Notes under the pieces: generated by a model
The model's database searches: none
Seen by the model: only the letters and a program-made list of their open reading frames with translations
What the model was told of the DNA's origin: nothing
From: Methylomonas methanica MC09
GTDB taxonomy: Bacteria; Pseudomonadota; Gammaproteobacteria; Methylococcales; Methylomonadaceae
NCBI RefSeq assembly: GCF_000214665.1
Contig: NC_015572.1
Span: 3,658,001-3,722,000 of the forward strand
Direction of reading: 5' to 3'
Length of the DNA stretch: 64,000 nucleotides
Part shown: piece after piece, positions 26,426-35,109 of the stretch
Layout of the letters: each line of letters begins with the position of its first letter
Position numbering within the stretch: position 1 is the first letter of the stretch
Program-made: the position numbers and the translations under genes

Positions 26426-27202
26426 TCACTCGGCGTTTAAAAGACGTTTGGCATTTTGAAAGGCTTCCGAACTTCCCGAGGGCATCCTCGGCGTATTTCC
26501 GATAATGTGCTCCAATGAGCGAATGCGGTATACATCCATCATATGCGGCGAGTCTCCAGGAGGCAGGCGCTTGGCGACATCCAGCATCGCTCTGGGGTCG
26601 AACCCTGCAGCTTGAAGTATGCCGAGCGCGATTCGATCCGCTTGCTGTTCCTTGACCGGGTCGATTTTTTGCATCACGGAACCGATATCCACATCGTATT
26701 GCTGGGTTTCCTGTGTGGAAAAGATGTCGAATAGACCGCGTGACGCGCCGGAGCGGTTATCCTGGCAGAAATGCCCGGCCAATTCATGAGCCAATTCGTG
26801 AGCCAGGATCGCCGCCAGTTCGGCTTCGTCCCGGGCGAAATTTACCGCGCCTTCATTGACGAAGATATTGCCGGCGCCTATCGAAAATGCGTTCGGCGCC
26901 AGATTGCGGACCAAGGTAAAACGCCAGGGAATGGCGCTTCCCGCCGCACTGTAACGCTGAGCCAAATACACGCCCAACGATTGCACGTATTGGCTGACTT
27001 CGTCATTGGCGGGCCTGAGCGGCCAGTCGCGAACGATGCGCTGACGCAGTTTCGCCGCCCTCTGCATTTCTCCAGGACACAGCCCTTCAGCGTCCGCCGC
27101 GCCGATCAATAGTGCGAACAGCGCGCAGACCCGCCAGAAACGCCTTAAAGCCGACAGCCCGGATTTAGCGGCTGACGATGAAAGTCGATTCGTCTGTGTC
27201 AT
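26426..27202 (-). CDS. Secreted M48-family zinc metalloprotease
   Basis: A signal-like hydrophobic segment (residues 22-38) is followed by an M48 peptidase domain. The zinc motif HELAH is at residues 135-139, and a downstream EQQAD near residue 194 supplies the third ligand. The layout resembles BepA/LoiP without the TPR part, so a periplasmic role in outer-membrane or lipoprotein quality control is likely. The 258-residue gene is last in the operon. Its start lies 38 bases inside the lipoprotein gene, so translation is coupled. Confidence 0.87.
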   Translation of the reverse strand: MTQTNRLSSSAAKSGLSALRRFWRVCALFALLIGAADAEGLCPGEMQRAAKLRQRIVRDWPLRPANDEVSQYVQSLGVYLAQRYSAAGSAIPWRFTLVRNLAPNAFSIGAGNIFVNEGAVNFARDEAELAAILAHELAHELAGHFCQDNRSGASRGLFDIFSTQETQQYDVDIGSVMQKIDPVKEQQADRIALGILQAAGFDPRAMLDVAKRLPPGDSPHMMDVYRIRSLEHIIGNTPRMPSGSSEAFQNAKRLLNAE

Positions 27203-27815
27203 AACTGCTTCCCGCCAGAACCTTGTGTTCTATCACATAGGTACCGAGGTCGGCATTGGTTGGAATCGGTATCGTGGCGTCGGCATTCCAACCGCCGGCC
27301 GTTCTCAGATTGTTTTGTGGCGGCAATTCCGCCAACACATTGCCGTCCTTTTTCAATACCCAGCTTTCCGATACCTGCGTGGATGTCATATTGGCCGGTA
27401 GCTGAACGGAATAATCCGTGAACAGCTGGACCGAATCACCCGGCTTCACCATTTTTGGGCTCGATGTGCCCTTGTTGATTTTGATTTGAGTGGCATTGAC
27501 CGATTTCGTCAAGCCGTATATTTGTTGATCTTCCTGAACCGTACGCACCTGCGAAGCTTGATATTGGCTGACTTTGACCGCTCCCCACCCCGTTACGGCA
27601 CCTACCGCAGCGCCGATCGCGGCGCCCTTGGCGCATCCGCCGGCATTGCCGCCTGCCAAAAAACCGGTCAGACAACCTAATGCCGCTCCGCCTACCATGC
27701 CGGCACCGGCGCCCATCAGTTGATCATTGCCTTGCTGAGTGGCACAACCGCCTGTCATTAGTATCGGCACAATCGCCGCAGCTAGCAGTTTTCTTCGCTT
27801 ACAAGTTTTATTCAT
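27165..27815 (-). CDS. Glycine-zipper lipoprotein
   Basis: A lipoprotein signal ends at C24 (LMTGGCATQ). Residues 34-80 form a glycine zipper (repeated GxxxG and GAAxG), typical of outer-membrane-associated oligomerising segments. The last ~100 residues look like an immunoglobulin-like beta sandwich (GDSVQLFTDYSV ... GTYVIEHKV). The precise role is unknown. In this operon it is the likely outer-envelope partner of the ABC transporter, kinase and vWA proteins. Confidence 0.75.
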   Translation of the reverse strand: MNKTCKRRKLLAAAIVPILMTGGCATQQGNDQLMGAGAGMVGGAALGCLTGFLAGGNAGGCAKGAAIGAAVGAVTGWGAVKVSQYQASQVRTVQEDQQIYGLTKSVNATQIKINKGTSSPKMVKPGDSVQLFTDYSVQLPANMTSTQVSESWVLKKDGNVLAELPPQNNLRTAGGWNADATIPIPTNADLGTYVIEHKVLAGSSYDTDESTFIVSR

Positions 27816-27849
27816 GGGATCACTCCGTTTATCAATTTAGGACAGCGAA

Positions 27850-28983
27850 CTATTGGTTTTTGTCGAAATAAGGCGACGGCAGTAGCGGAATAGTTTGATT
27901 CAACTGCTGAATCAATGGTTGCAACTGCGGCACGGGCGGCGGTTCGATGGCTTCGAACTTGGCGCCTTCATAGGTCAACTTACCGCTGCCGGTCGGATAT
28001 TCCAACCCCAGCTTAAAGCTGTGTTCCTCGCCATCCACCGGCACATAGGAGCGGAATGTGACCACATAATCGCTTTGCACAATATTCTGTATATCTTCGA
28101 CGACCTGCTGCATCTTGTTCATGGTTTCGCCGATCAAATAGTAGACGCCGAATGAGTTCTTGGAAAGCGACTCCAGATTGGTGAAATATTTTTGGCTGAC
28201 CTTGGAATAGGCCAACGAATAAACAGGAATCGGAATAGCCATGTTAGTGATGCGGGCGTTGAGTTCTTCACGGGACAAGGCGCTGCCTTCGTCCAAGCCA
28301 TCGGAAAACACCACGATGGAACACGACGCGACATAATTTTCAGGACTTAAAGAAATCGCCCCCTGAGAGGTCATACCGCACATTTGCATGGCGGCGCCCA
28401 CGCTGTCGTAAAGCCGGGTTTTCTTGCCGTCGGCGCGCACATCCAACAGGCGCCGCCCCAATGCCCCCGGATCGCGTTCGAATTGGGAGACGATGTCATA
28501 ACCTTCTTTAGTGTCGCGTATAGACAATATCGCTACTTCGTCCTGAGGACGTTTACTATCGATATAACGGGCAGCGGCCGTTAACGAAGCCTCGAACGGA
28601 GGACCCGCCATGGAGCGACTGGCATCCAACACCAACACGGTACGTGTCGCTTCGGAGCGTTGTCTGAGCGGCTGGATTAAGGATTGTCGTTTCATCGGAT
28701 CGTAGGATTGCCCCTTCACCATCAAGCCGACATTCATGTCATTGAGATTGATCAAAGGATGCATGGTTTGATCGAAGGTGCGGAAGTAAACCTGTACGAA
28801 GGGATAGAGGGCGTAATTCACCTTGTAGATCTTTAAACCGTAGCCCCCTGACATGCCAATACTCCCCAGATCGGCACTAGCGGTATTCGAGACGGCCGGC
28901 AAAGCGAACAGTGCCGAAAAAAGCGGAATTGCTAATGAACGGGACAGCCTTTTGGGCCATTGATGCAACCAACGTGTTGACAT
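27850..28983 (-). CDS. Exported von Willebrand factor A domain protein
   Basis: A long signal peptide (about residues 1-37) leads to a periplasmic protein whose vWA domain (about 112-300) has a complete MIDAS: DASRS with D120, S122 and S124, a later threonine and SDGLDEG. vWA domains bind metal-bridged protein ligands. The 377-residue protein ends in a proline/glutamine-rich tail. It is encoded 45 bases after the Ser/Thr kinase and 34 before the lipoprotein. Confidence 0.86.
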   Translation of the reverse strand: MSTRWLHQWPKRLSRSLAIPLFSALFALPAVSNTASADLGSIGMSGGYGLKIYKVNYALYPFVQVYFRTFDQTMHPLINLNDMNVGLMVKGQSYDPMKRQSLIQPLRQRSEATRTVLVLDASRSMAGPPFEASLTAAARYIDSKRPQDEVAILSIRDTKEGYDIVSQFERDPGALGRRLLDVRADGKKTRLYDSVGAAMQMCGMTSQGAISLSPENYVASCSIVVFSDGLDEGSALSREELNARITNMAIPIPVYSLAYSKVSQKYFTNLESLSKNSFGVYYLIGETMNKMQQVVEDIQNIVQSDYVVTFRSYVPVDGEEHSFKLGLEYPTGSGKLTYEGAKFEAIEPPPVPQLQPLIQQLNQTIPLLPSPYFDKNQ

Positions 28984-29028
28984 TGTTATTCTCCGTTTGA
29001 GGTAAAAGAGGACAGGTTAGTATTCGGG

Positions 29029-30717
29029 TTAATCGGTTTTACGCGCGCCGCCGGGTATAATCTGCCAGACCGGTTGAGAACCGCCCGAAGGCTTGGGCGC
29101 GTTCCGCACAACCGGTGCCTTAGCTACCGGCTTGGGTTTTGGCCTGGGTCTGTACACCGGCTTAACCGGTTCGGGTTCTGCAATGACGGGTGTCGGCTCA
29201 GGTTCGGGCTCCGGCTCTAGCACACGTCTTTTCAACAGTTCCTGAGCCGATTCGGTTTCCTTGGCAGGTTGCGCGGCAGGCACTGCCGCCGGTGTTTGCG
29301 CCGGGGGCGATACGGCAGGCAACTCAGGTTGACCCGGTAATGGAACCGGTTCCGGCTGGGACTGCAGCGTAACCTCCGGCGTTTGTGTCGGTAAAACGTC
29401 TTGGCCCGCAGCTGCCGGCGCACTATCAACCGGCTCGGGGGTCTTGGCAAAATAAAAGTATCCGCCGGTAACCACGGCCGCCAGAATGACGGTGGCCGCT
29501 ATCAGCGCCAACAGCAATTTCGTTTGCGAAGGCGGCCGGGAGACATCCTGCGAAACGGATTCGTTATACATCGCGCCAGCGTTGCCGGTACTGCGTCCGG
29601 TTGGCAGCTTTAGGCTGGCGGGTCTGCTGGACGCATTTTCCGTACTTCGCTCCATAGCCACGGTGCGCTGTGTCCATTCCTCACTGGAAATGGGCCGGGA
29701 TTGTTCCATTGCGTCGACGCCGCTTAAGGCCAGCAAAAATTCCTTTACCGATTGCTGACGTTCATTCATATTCAGATTCAACGACTTGACGATCGCCTCT
29801 TCTACCTGAAACGGCACATCGGGAACCAGTTGCGACGGCGGCGTCAGGGCGACGCCGGCGATTCGTTCATGAGCCGGTGTCGGATTTTGACCGGTTAGCA
29901 ACGCGTAAAACGTAGCTCCCAAAGCATAAACGTCGGCTCGCGCATCGGTGCCCGTGCCCATGACCTGTTCGGGCGGGCTGAAACCAACGGTGACGGCCAT
30001 GGCCAGGGTACGGGTCCGGCCATCGTCGGCGGCTTCCTTGGCAATGCCGAAATCGATCAGCATGATGCGGTCGTCCTCGTTCAGCAGGATGTTATCCGGC
30101 TTAAGATCTCGGTGAACAACCGGCGGATTTTGACCGTGCAGATAGATCAATACGTCGCAAAGCTGGCGCATCCACGGAAAAAGTTTATCCTGAGGCAAGC
30201 GCCGGTCGGGATATTGCTTGCGTTCGCTGCCTAAAGTCCGGCTGCCGCCGAATTTCAACACCAGATAAACCATGCCGTTTACGGTCTTGCGATCGATGAT
30301 ATCGGGAATACCGGGATGATCGAGCTTGCTCAATAGCGAGGTTTCGTATTCGTCGAACATCGGTAAGGGCACTTCCTTCAGCGCCCTGCGTTTACCGCTT
30401 AATTGTAGATCGTCCGCCAGATAGGCCGCTCCGAAGCCGCCTTTACCCAATACCGATTTTATTTGATAGCGATCGAGAACCACCTCGCCCGTCGCGCGCA
30501 GCCAACCGAAGATACCGCGGACCGTACCATTGGGGGCGTAATCGACATGGGCCAATTCCAGCCGGCATTGCTCGCAACGATAGCCGCGCTTTTGCAAGTG
30601 TTCCAACGCATTTTCGGTTCCGCAAGCCGGGCAGACATGCGTCTGCGGCGCGGTGCGCGGAGAAATGACAGTTTTATCGTCGTCGGAAGTCATAGTCTCG
30701 GATGAATCCATATTCAT
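29029..30717 (-). CDS. Membrane Ser/Thr protein kinase with N-terminal zinc ribbon
   Basis: Domains in order: zinc ribbon (C29, C32, C48, C51); Hanks-type kinase (about 84-340) with glycine loop GKGGFG (91-96), K114 in ALKE, HRDLKPDN (D204) and IDFG (D222); one transmembrane helix near 400-425; and a long periplasmic Pro/Glu/Gln-rich tail (about 430-550). All catalytic residues are present. The activation segment TLAMAVTVGFSPPEQ has threonines for autophosphorylation. The start overlaps the stop of the FHA-ABC gene (ATGA), so the two are coupled and the FHA domains are the natural readers of its phosphothreonines. Confidence 0.92.
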   Translation of the reverse strand: MNMDSSETMTSDDDKTVISPRTAPQTHVCPACGTENALEHLQKRGYRCEQCRLELAHVDYAPNGTVRGIFGWLRATGEVVLDRYQIKSVLGKGGFGAAYLADDLQLSGKRRALKEVPLPMFDEYETSLLSKLDHPGIPDIIDRKTVNGMVYLVLKFGGSRTLGSERKQYPDRRLPQDKLFPWMRQLCDVLIYLHGQNPPVVHRDLKPDNILLNEDDRIMLIDFGIAKEAADDGRTRTLAMAVTVGFSPPEQVMGTGTDARADVYALGATFYALLTGQNPTPAHERIAGVALTPPSQLVPDVPFQVEEAIVKSLNLNMNERQQSVKEFLLALSGVDAMEQSRPISSEEWTQRTVAMERSTENASSRPASLKLPTGRSTGNAGAMYNESVSQDVSRPPSQTKLLLALIAATVILAAVVTGGYFYFAKTPEPVDSAPAAAGQDVLPTQTPEVTLQSQPEPVPLPGQPELPAVSPPAQTPAAVPAAQPAKETESAQELLKRRVLEPEPEPEPTPVIAEPEPVKPVYRPRPKPKPVAKAPVVRNAPKPSGGSQPVWQIIPGGARKTD

Positions 30718-32996
30718 TGTTTTCGGTCTTTCAATTTTAACCCCATTACGGCGAGGCCCAAAAATACAACGCCCAACACGGCAGTCATAGCTAAATCATT
30801 ACCGAAGGCGCCGCTGATAGGGATGACAGGCTGACCGCTCGGGTCGCGAATCGCCAGGCTGTCGGCGCTCAGCGTGGTTTTCATTGCGTCCAGGGCCCAG
30901 AATGCAATCACGCTGCTTTTGGCAACCCACTGGGAAACCTCGCCGAGGTGTACGACCGCATTGGATAACACCATCTGCGGTATCAGTAAAATCGGCGCCA
31001 TGGCCACGGCCTTGTCGTTACTGTCGACGAAAGCACTAACCGCCAAACCCATGCACGTCGCAGCCAAGCCTGCCAGAAACAACGTAGCCAAACGCTCCAG
31101 GAAATTTCCCGGCAAATCGATCATGCCCATCACAATGCCGAGCAATAGCAGACATTGAATCAGGCATAGCGCCGACAAAGGCAGCAGCTTGCTGACCAGA
31201 TAAGGACCGAGGCTTAAATTGACCGAACGCTCCCGTAAATAAATCGGTAGTTCCTTAACGAGCTCGCGGGCGGAATTTAGCGTACCGAACCAAATGGCCG
31301 ACAGTACCAGAATAAAGGCGATCTGGCTTTCCGCCGTGGCGCGTACGGGAGCAAGTCCTTCGGTGTCGAATACCAGTCCGATAACCATTGCAATCAGCGG
31401 CGCTTGCAGTAGTAATATCGATAGATTTTTCTTGTCGGCGAGAATCAAATCAAAGTAGCGGCGGGTCAGGGTGATTGCTTGCCGCAGATCGAACCAGGAT
31501 CGGCGCGGCCTCAGCAATTGCAAACCCAGCTGGGAGTGTTCCGCTTGTTGGTCCTGGGCTTCGCGTGTCATGCGTTCCAGCACGTAACGCTGGTAAATAC
31601 CGGAAGAACGGTAGCGCTGCGACCAAAATTCGGCGGAATTGCTTTCCAATAATTCGTAAACGTCGGACAACCGGTTTACCCCAAAGTAACCGGTGGCTTC
31701 CGCGGGCGGACCGTAATAAACCAGTTTGCCCCGGTGTAGCAAAATGACCTGATGGCAGACATCGATATTTTCCAGCGTGTGCGTGACGCAGATGACGGTT
31801 TTCTGGTCCGCCGCCAAATCGGCGAACAAATGCATCATGCGTTTGTCGGTACCGGCATCCAAACCGCTGGTGACCTCGTCCAGATAAAGAATATTCGGGT
31901 TGGCAACCAATTCGACCGCCAGACTGACGCGCTTGAGCTGGCCTCCGCTCAATGGAGCCGGCGTATCTATGGGCAAATCCGCCTTCTCGGTTAATTCCAC
32001 TTTTTCCAATACGCGCGTAATGTATTCCTCGGCCTCTTCTTTAGCGGTATCCGGCGGCAGGCGTAGCCTTGCGGTGTATTGCAGCGCTTTGCGGACGCTG
32101 ATTTTCCGATGCACGATATCTTGTTGCGGTACATAGCCGATGGCCGAGCGAAAGCTGTCGAAACAGGCATACAGATCGGTACCGTTATAAAGTATCGTGC
32201 CGCCGGTCGCGGGGCGACGAGCGTTCAAGGCATCCAAAAGAGTGGACTTGCCGGAACCGCTGGTGCCGAAAATGACTACAAATTCCCCCGGTTCGATGAC
32301 GAGATTGATATCATCCAGCAAACGTTTTGTCTGGCGACTGGAACGATCGGTCACTTCCTTGTAAAGCCCGCGTACTTCGATACCGACCTTTCCAGTGGTG
32401 TCAATGGGCTCCAATGCTTCGCCGGTAAACAAATAGGTAAACGACGCGATGGCGACGCGATCGCCTTGCCGCAAAAACATTCGGCCGGTCAGCTGCCGTC
32501 CGTTGACGAACGTGCCGTTGGTGCTGTTCAAATCTTCGACTTCCACCCCTTTGGGTCCACAGTAAAGCTTGGCGTGTTCGCGAGAAACCAGCGGGGAAGA
32601 AATGTGCAAATCGCAGCCGGGATGCCGGCCTATGGTTAAAATGGCGGTTTTGGCTGCTGCTTGCGCTGCAGCAATCGGCGCTGCGGCATGCGGTTCCGAA
32701 AAACCGATCTGGAATAGATCCGTTCCTAGAGACAGCCAATCGCCGTTTTTCAACGGACTTGCCGCGTTAATAGCGGTTCCGTTGATGGCGACGGCGGATT
32801 GAGCTATCGGTTCCAGGTATAAACCAGTCGGCAACAGCTGTAAAAGCGCATGCTGCGGCAAGATATCCTGTCCTTGCAAGACAATTTCGTTGCCGTCACT
32901 GCTGCCTAGCACATAAGATTTTCCCTGCTTCAGACCGATTTTTTTTTGTTCACGATTATAAGAGCTGCGCAACTCTATGGTTTGTTGTTTGAACAC
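30714..32996 (-). CDS. FHA-FHA-ABC transporter (ATPase and permease in one chain)
   Basis: The 760-residue chain begins with a degenerate FHA fold (about 20-100; G31, H49, N72) and a complete FHA (about 118-192; G123-R124, S138-R139, H141, N157, N160-G161). An ABC ATPase follows with Walker A GTSGSGKST (244-252), LSGGQLKR and LYLDEVTSGLD. Six hydrophobic helices of an ABC2/ABCG-type permease make up the last ~270 residues. The layout matches Mycobacterium tuberculosis Rv1747, an exporter regulated by the adjacent kinase PknF. The substrate is unknown. It is the first gene of the five-gene operon. Confidence 0.92.
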   Translation of the reverse strand: MFKQQTIELRSSYNREQKKIGLKQGKSYVLGSSDGNEIVLQGQDILPQHALLQLLPTGLYLEPIAQSAVAINGTAINAASPLKNGDWLSLGTDLFQIGFSEPHAAAPIAAAQAAAKTAILTIGRHPGCDLHISSPLVSREHAKLYCGPKGVEVEDLNSTNGTFVNGRQLTGRMFLRQGDRVAIASFTYLFTGEALEPIDTTGKVGIEVRGLYKEVTDRSSRQTKRLLDDINLVIEPGEFVVIFGTSGSGKSTLLDALNARRPATGGTILYNGTDLYACFDSFRSAIGYVPQQDIVHRKISVRKALQYTARLRLPPDTAKEEAEEYITRVLEKVELTEKADLPIDTPAPLSGGQLKRVSLAVELVANPNILYLDEVTSGLDAGTDKRMMHLFADLAADQKTVICVTHTLENIDVCHQVILLHRGKLVYYGPPAEATGYFGVNRLSDVYELLESNSAEFWSQRYRSSGIYQRYVLERMTREAQDQQAEHSQLGLQLLRPRRSWFDLRQAITLTRRYFDLILADKKNLSILLLQAPLIAMVIGLVFDTEGLAPVRATAESQIAFILVLSAIWFGTLNSARELVKELPIYLRERSVNLSLGPYLVSKLLPLSALCLIQCLLLLGIVMGMIDLPGNFLERLATLFLAGLAATCMGLAVSAFVDSNDKAVAMAPILLIPQMVLSNAVVHLGEVSQWVAKSSVIAFWALDAMKTTLSADSLAIRDPSGQPVIPISGAFGNDLAMTAVLGVVFLGLAVMGLKLKDRKQ

Positions 32997-33000
32997 CGAA

Positions 33001-33537
33001 CGTTCCTATTTTTTAGCGTTATTTTTATCGAAGTTCGGCCAAGGTTTAAAACTCAGCATTAGCAAGAATTAATCGAAAGAAATACCTATTAGCCGGCGTT
33101 GTTTAAGCTATCGAGGACTACGGCAAAGTAGCGGCGACATGCCCGGTTAGTGCTCAATACAACCGGAAATGAACTCGAAATAGGCAACAGCGCATAGCAA
33201 TTACATTGGGCTTGGGCCGAATGTAGCATTAATTTTAGATTAAGGGCAATGGGCTTAACCTATTTTCTGCACCAAAGATAGGTTAATTTGGGAGACGTGG
33301 AAATCTGCCGTGAGCGTTTGCAACAACAATCATGGGAAGTCATGATGGGCGAAGCCGATCGAATATTTTACTCGGCAACCGGAACTTCGCCCAAGCGCCT
33401 AAGTCGTATCGGCGGAGATAGTAAAATGTCGGTGTTTCTGCGGCGTAATCCTGCAGTTGCACCGATATTTTTTTACTTCAAATTCAATTCCCGTTAAATT
33501 ACAGGGTTTCTCGGCATTCCAGCTTTTGGTCCCGCAC
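33001..33537. other. Intergenic region upstream of the FHA-ABC operon
   Basis: About 540 bases hold no convincing gene. One short open frame (33288-33497) has no ribosome site or family features. The region must contain the operon promoter on the minus strand, but no consensus box stands out. Confidence 0.4.
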
Positions 33538-33849
33538 ATGTTCAAAATCTACAAACGAACCATTCATATCCGCACAACGGCAGATACGCAGCGGCTTGGA
33601 TATAAAGTCGAACAAAACTCCGCTTCCCGTATTTCCAACATTTTGACGATTCCGGCGGTGATTGCGGGTGCCGTATTAGGAACCATAGTCTTTTCCGTAT
33701 TTTTTGCCGTTCTGTTAATTCCGTTAGGCATCGTTGGATTTAGAGCGTGGCGTCTGATGAAAACGGCGCAACAGCAAGGCGTTCCCCAACCGGAGGACGA
33801 AAGCCTTACCGCCGAATACACCGTTATTTCCGATAAAGACAAACGCTAA
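33538..33849 (+). CDS. Small membrane protein, unknown function
   Basis: The product from the ATG at 33538 is 103 residues: a basic N-terminus (MFKIYKRTIHIRTT), a hydrophobic hairpin (about residues 36-66, ILTIPAVIAGAVLGTIVF ... LLIPLGIVGF) and a polar tail. Two membrane passes are likely. No family is recognised. An in-frame extension to 33457 exists but looks less protein-like. Confidence 0.6.
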   Translation: MFKIYKRTIHIRTTADTQRLGYKVEQNSASRISNILTIPAVIAGAVLGTIVFSVFFAVLLIPLGIVGFRAWRLMKTAQQQGVPQPEDESLTAEYTVISDKDKR

Positions 33850-33930
33850 GGGCTATAAGGGCCCAATTGCCCCCTGTCTAAAACGTATATAACTAAAAGG
33901 CCCTCTCCTGTCGCCTTTGGCATGACGGAC

Positions 33931-34068
33931 TTAATTACCGGGTTCCGACTTGTCGGATTTACCCGAACTCAGCCTTTCTTGCTTATCTTTCTCAAACTCG
34001 CGTTTAACGAAAAACAAGCCGCCCAACAAACTTAACAGCATCACGATTTCAAGGATTTCCCGCATCAT
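33931..34068 (-). CDS. 45-residue single-pass membrane protein
   Basis: A very short open frame reads MMREILEIVMLLSLLGGLFF, then a basic/acidic tail FVKREFEKDKQERL and SGKSDKSEPGN. One transmembrane helix with a charged C-terminal tail is typical of small regulatory membrane proteins. A partial ribosome site (GAGCGGTG) precedes it. It is convergent with the neighbouring small membrane protein. Evidence is sequence character only. Confidence 0.5.
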   Translation of the reverse strand: MMREILEIVMLLSLLGGLFFVKREFEKDKQERLSSGKSDKSEPGN

Positions 34069-34324
34069 TTTAATCACCGCTCATCAAAGAAAACAGCCAA
34101 CGACTTGAGTGCGGGGGTACTAATAATTTCTGTTTGGATGCGCCACCTAGAACGAGCGTCACACCACGTCCCCCGTAGTTTACAAGCTTACCGCGCGAAC
34201 ATACTTAATCAATTGTTGGGATACTCGCCGCAACGCTTAACCAATATGCCACACAAGCAATCTGCGACAATTTGTCACATTTTTTCTAGACAGATGAATT
34301 TTTATCCCATAGAATGCACCCACC

Positions 34325-34338
34325 TTGACTTAGGTCAA
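34325..34338. promoter_or_regulatory. FNR/CRP-family-like site
   Basis: TTGAC-TTAG-GTCAA is a perfect 5-bp inverted repeat with a 4-base spacer, the geometry of FNR/ANR/DNR boxes (TTGAT-N4-ATCAA). It stands about 40 bases before the likely start of the small-RNA candidate. Confidence 0.5.
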
Positions 34339-34366
34339 TACGACTCGCAAGATCGTATCTTTGAGG

Positions 34367-34503
34367 AGGGAGGTAAGCGACCGTGAATACGGTACAACAA
34401 TAATAAAAGCGCAAGCTATTAACCTGCTGTCTTTGATGGCGGGCGTCCACAAAAAAATAAAAAGTAACAGCGGACGAAGCCCACTTAATGTGGGCTTTTT
34501 TAT
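34367..34503 (+). ncRNA. Candidate small RNA ending in a terminator
   Basis: A ~137-base unit follows the FNR-like site. It has GGAGGGAGG repeats near its start and no good open frame apart from a 6-codon GTG frame after that purine run. It ends in the hairpin AAGCCCAC-TTAAT-GTGGGCTT plus T-run (34479-34503). GCGGAC (34472-34477) and GTCCGC (34506-34511) could extend the stem outside the T-run. No known RNA family is recognised, and the transcript start is inferred. Confidence 0.35.
34479..34503 (+). terminator. Intrinsic terminator
   Basis: AAGCCCAC (34479-34486) pairs exactly with GTGGGCTT (34492-34499), followed by a run of T. No protein gene lies directly upstream on this strand. Confidence 0.82.
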
Positions 34504-34636
34504 GTCCGCGATATTCAATCCTTTTGCTATTCGAATGACCGAAAAGCCCTATCCCTGGCGACAAAACGCTTTACAGCTAAACGCGTAACCCGCGCGAAAC
34601 GCGCCCGCCATAATCGCGACAAGAAGAATCCGGACA

Positions 34637-34672
34637 CAAAAAAAGCCCCTGGCGTGAGCAACGCCTGGGGCT
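34637..34672 (-). terminator. Intrinsic terminator, minus strand
   Basis: AGCCCCTGGCGT and ACGCCTGGGGCT form a 12-bp stem with one mismatch and a 5-base loop. On the minus strand it is followed by seven T residues. It closes the transcript of the small gene at 34723-34890. Confidence 0.85.
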
Positions 34673-34722
34673 ATGGAGTGTGCAGTCCGGGAGAGGTCTG
34701 CTGGACTAACGGAGGTCACACA

Positions 34723-34890
34723 TCAAGCTTTGGCACGAGCGGGTCTTGCAAAATCGAAGCGACTGGACAACGATACGGCACCGAACGACAACGTGGACAT
34801 CGCAAACAGGCCGGGCATGAATTTCAGGATTCCCATGATGAATAGCCGACCCGTCATAAGGTCGTGGTACTGATTTTTGGATATGCTCAT
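34723..34890 (-). CDS. 55-residue small protein, unknown function
   Basis: The frame runs from ATG at 34890 to TGA at 34723. AAGG lies about 10 bases before the start, and a strong terminator lies 50 bases after the stop, so it has the outline of a real single-gene transcript. The product (MSISKNQYHDLMTGRLFIMG ...) has a central hydrophobic helix near residues 16-42 and a basic C-terminus. No family is recognised. Confidence 0.5.
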   Translation of the reverse strand: MSISKNQYHDLMTGRLFIMGILKFMPGLFAMSTLSFGAVSLSSRFDFARPARAKA

Positions 34891-35109
34891 AGTCGTCGCC
34901 TTAAAAGTATCCAGTCATGTTTAAGTTCGACTTCACTATAACCCTATACATAAAATACACAATAGAGTTATAAAATGATGGTTTGTTTTATATTTTGAAA
35001 CAATACAACGGCATTTTTTCAGCTACACTGTTTGGATTAGCGGTTTTACCGTGTACCTTTAACGTGGGAAGGCGTAAGCTTTAGCTATTCCCCATCGGAG
35101 GGTAGTGAC

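Noticed and set aside
33288..33497. 69-codon open frame upstream of the small membrane protein
   Set aside because: TTG start without ribosome site and no protein-like features.
34361..34588. 75-codon open frame through the terminator at 34479-34503
   Set aside because: It would be read through a strong intrinsic terminator and starts within a purine-rich ribosome-site-like run.
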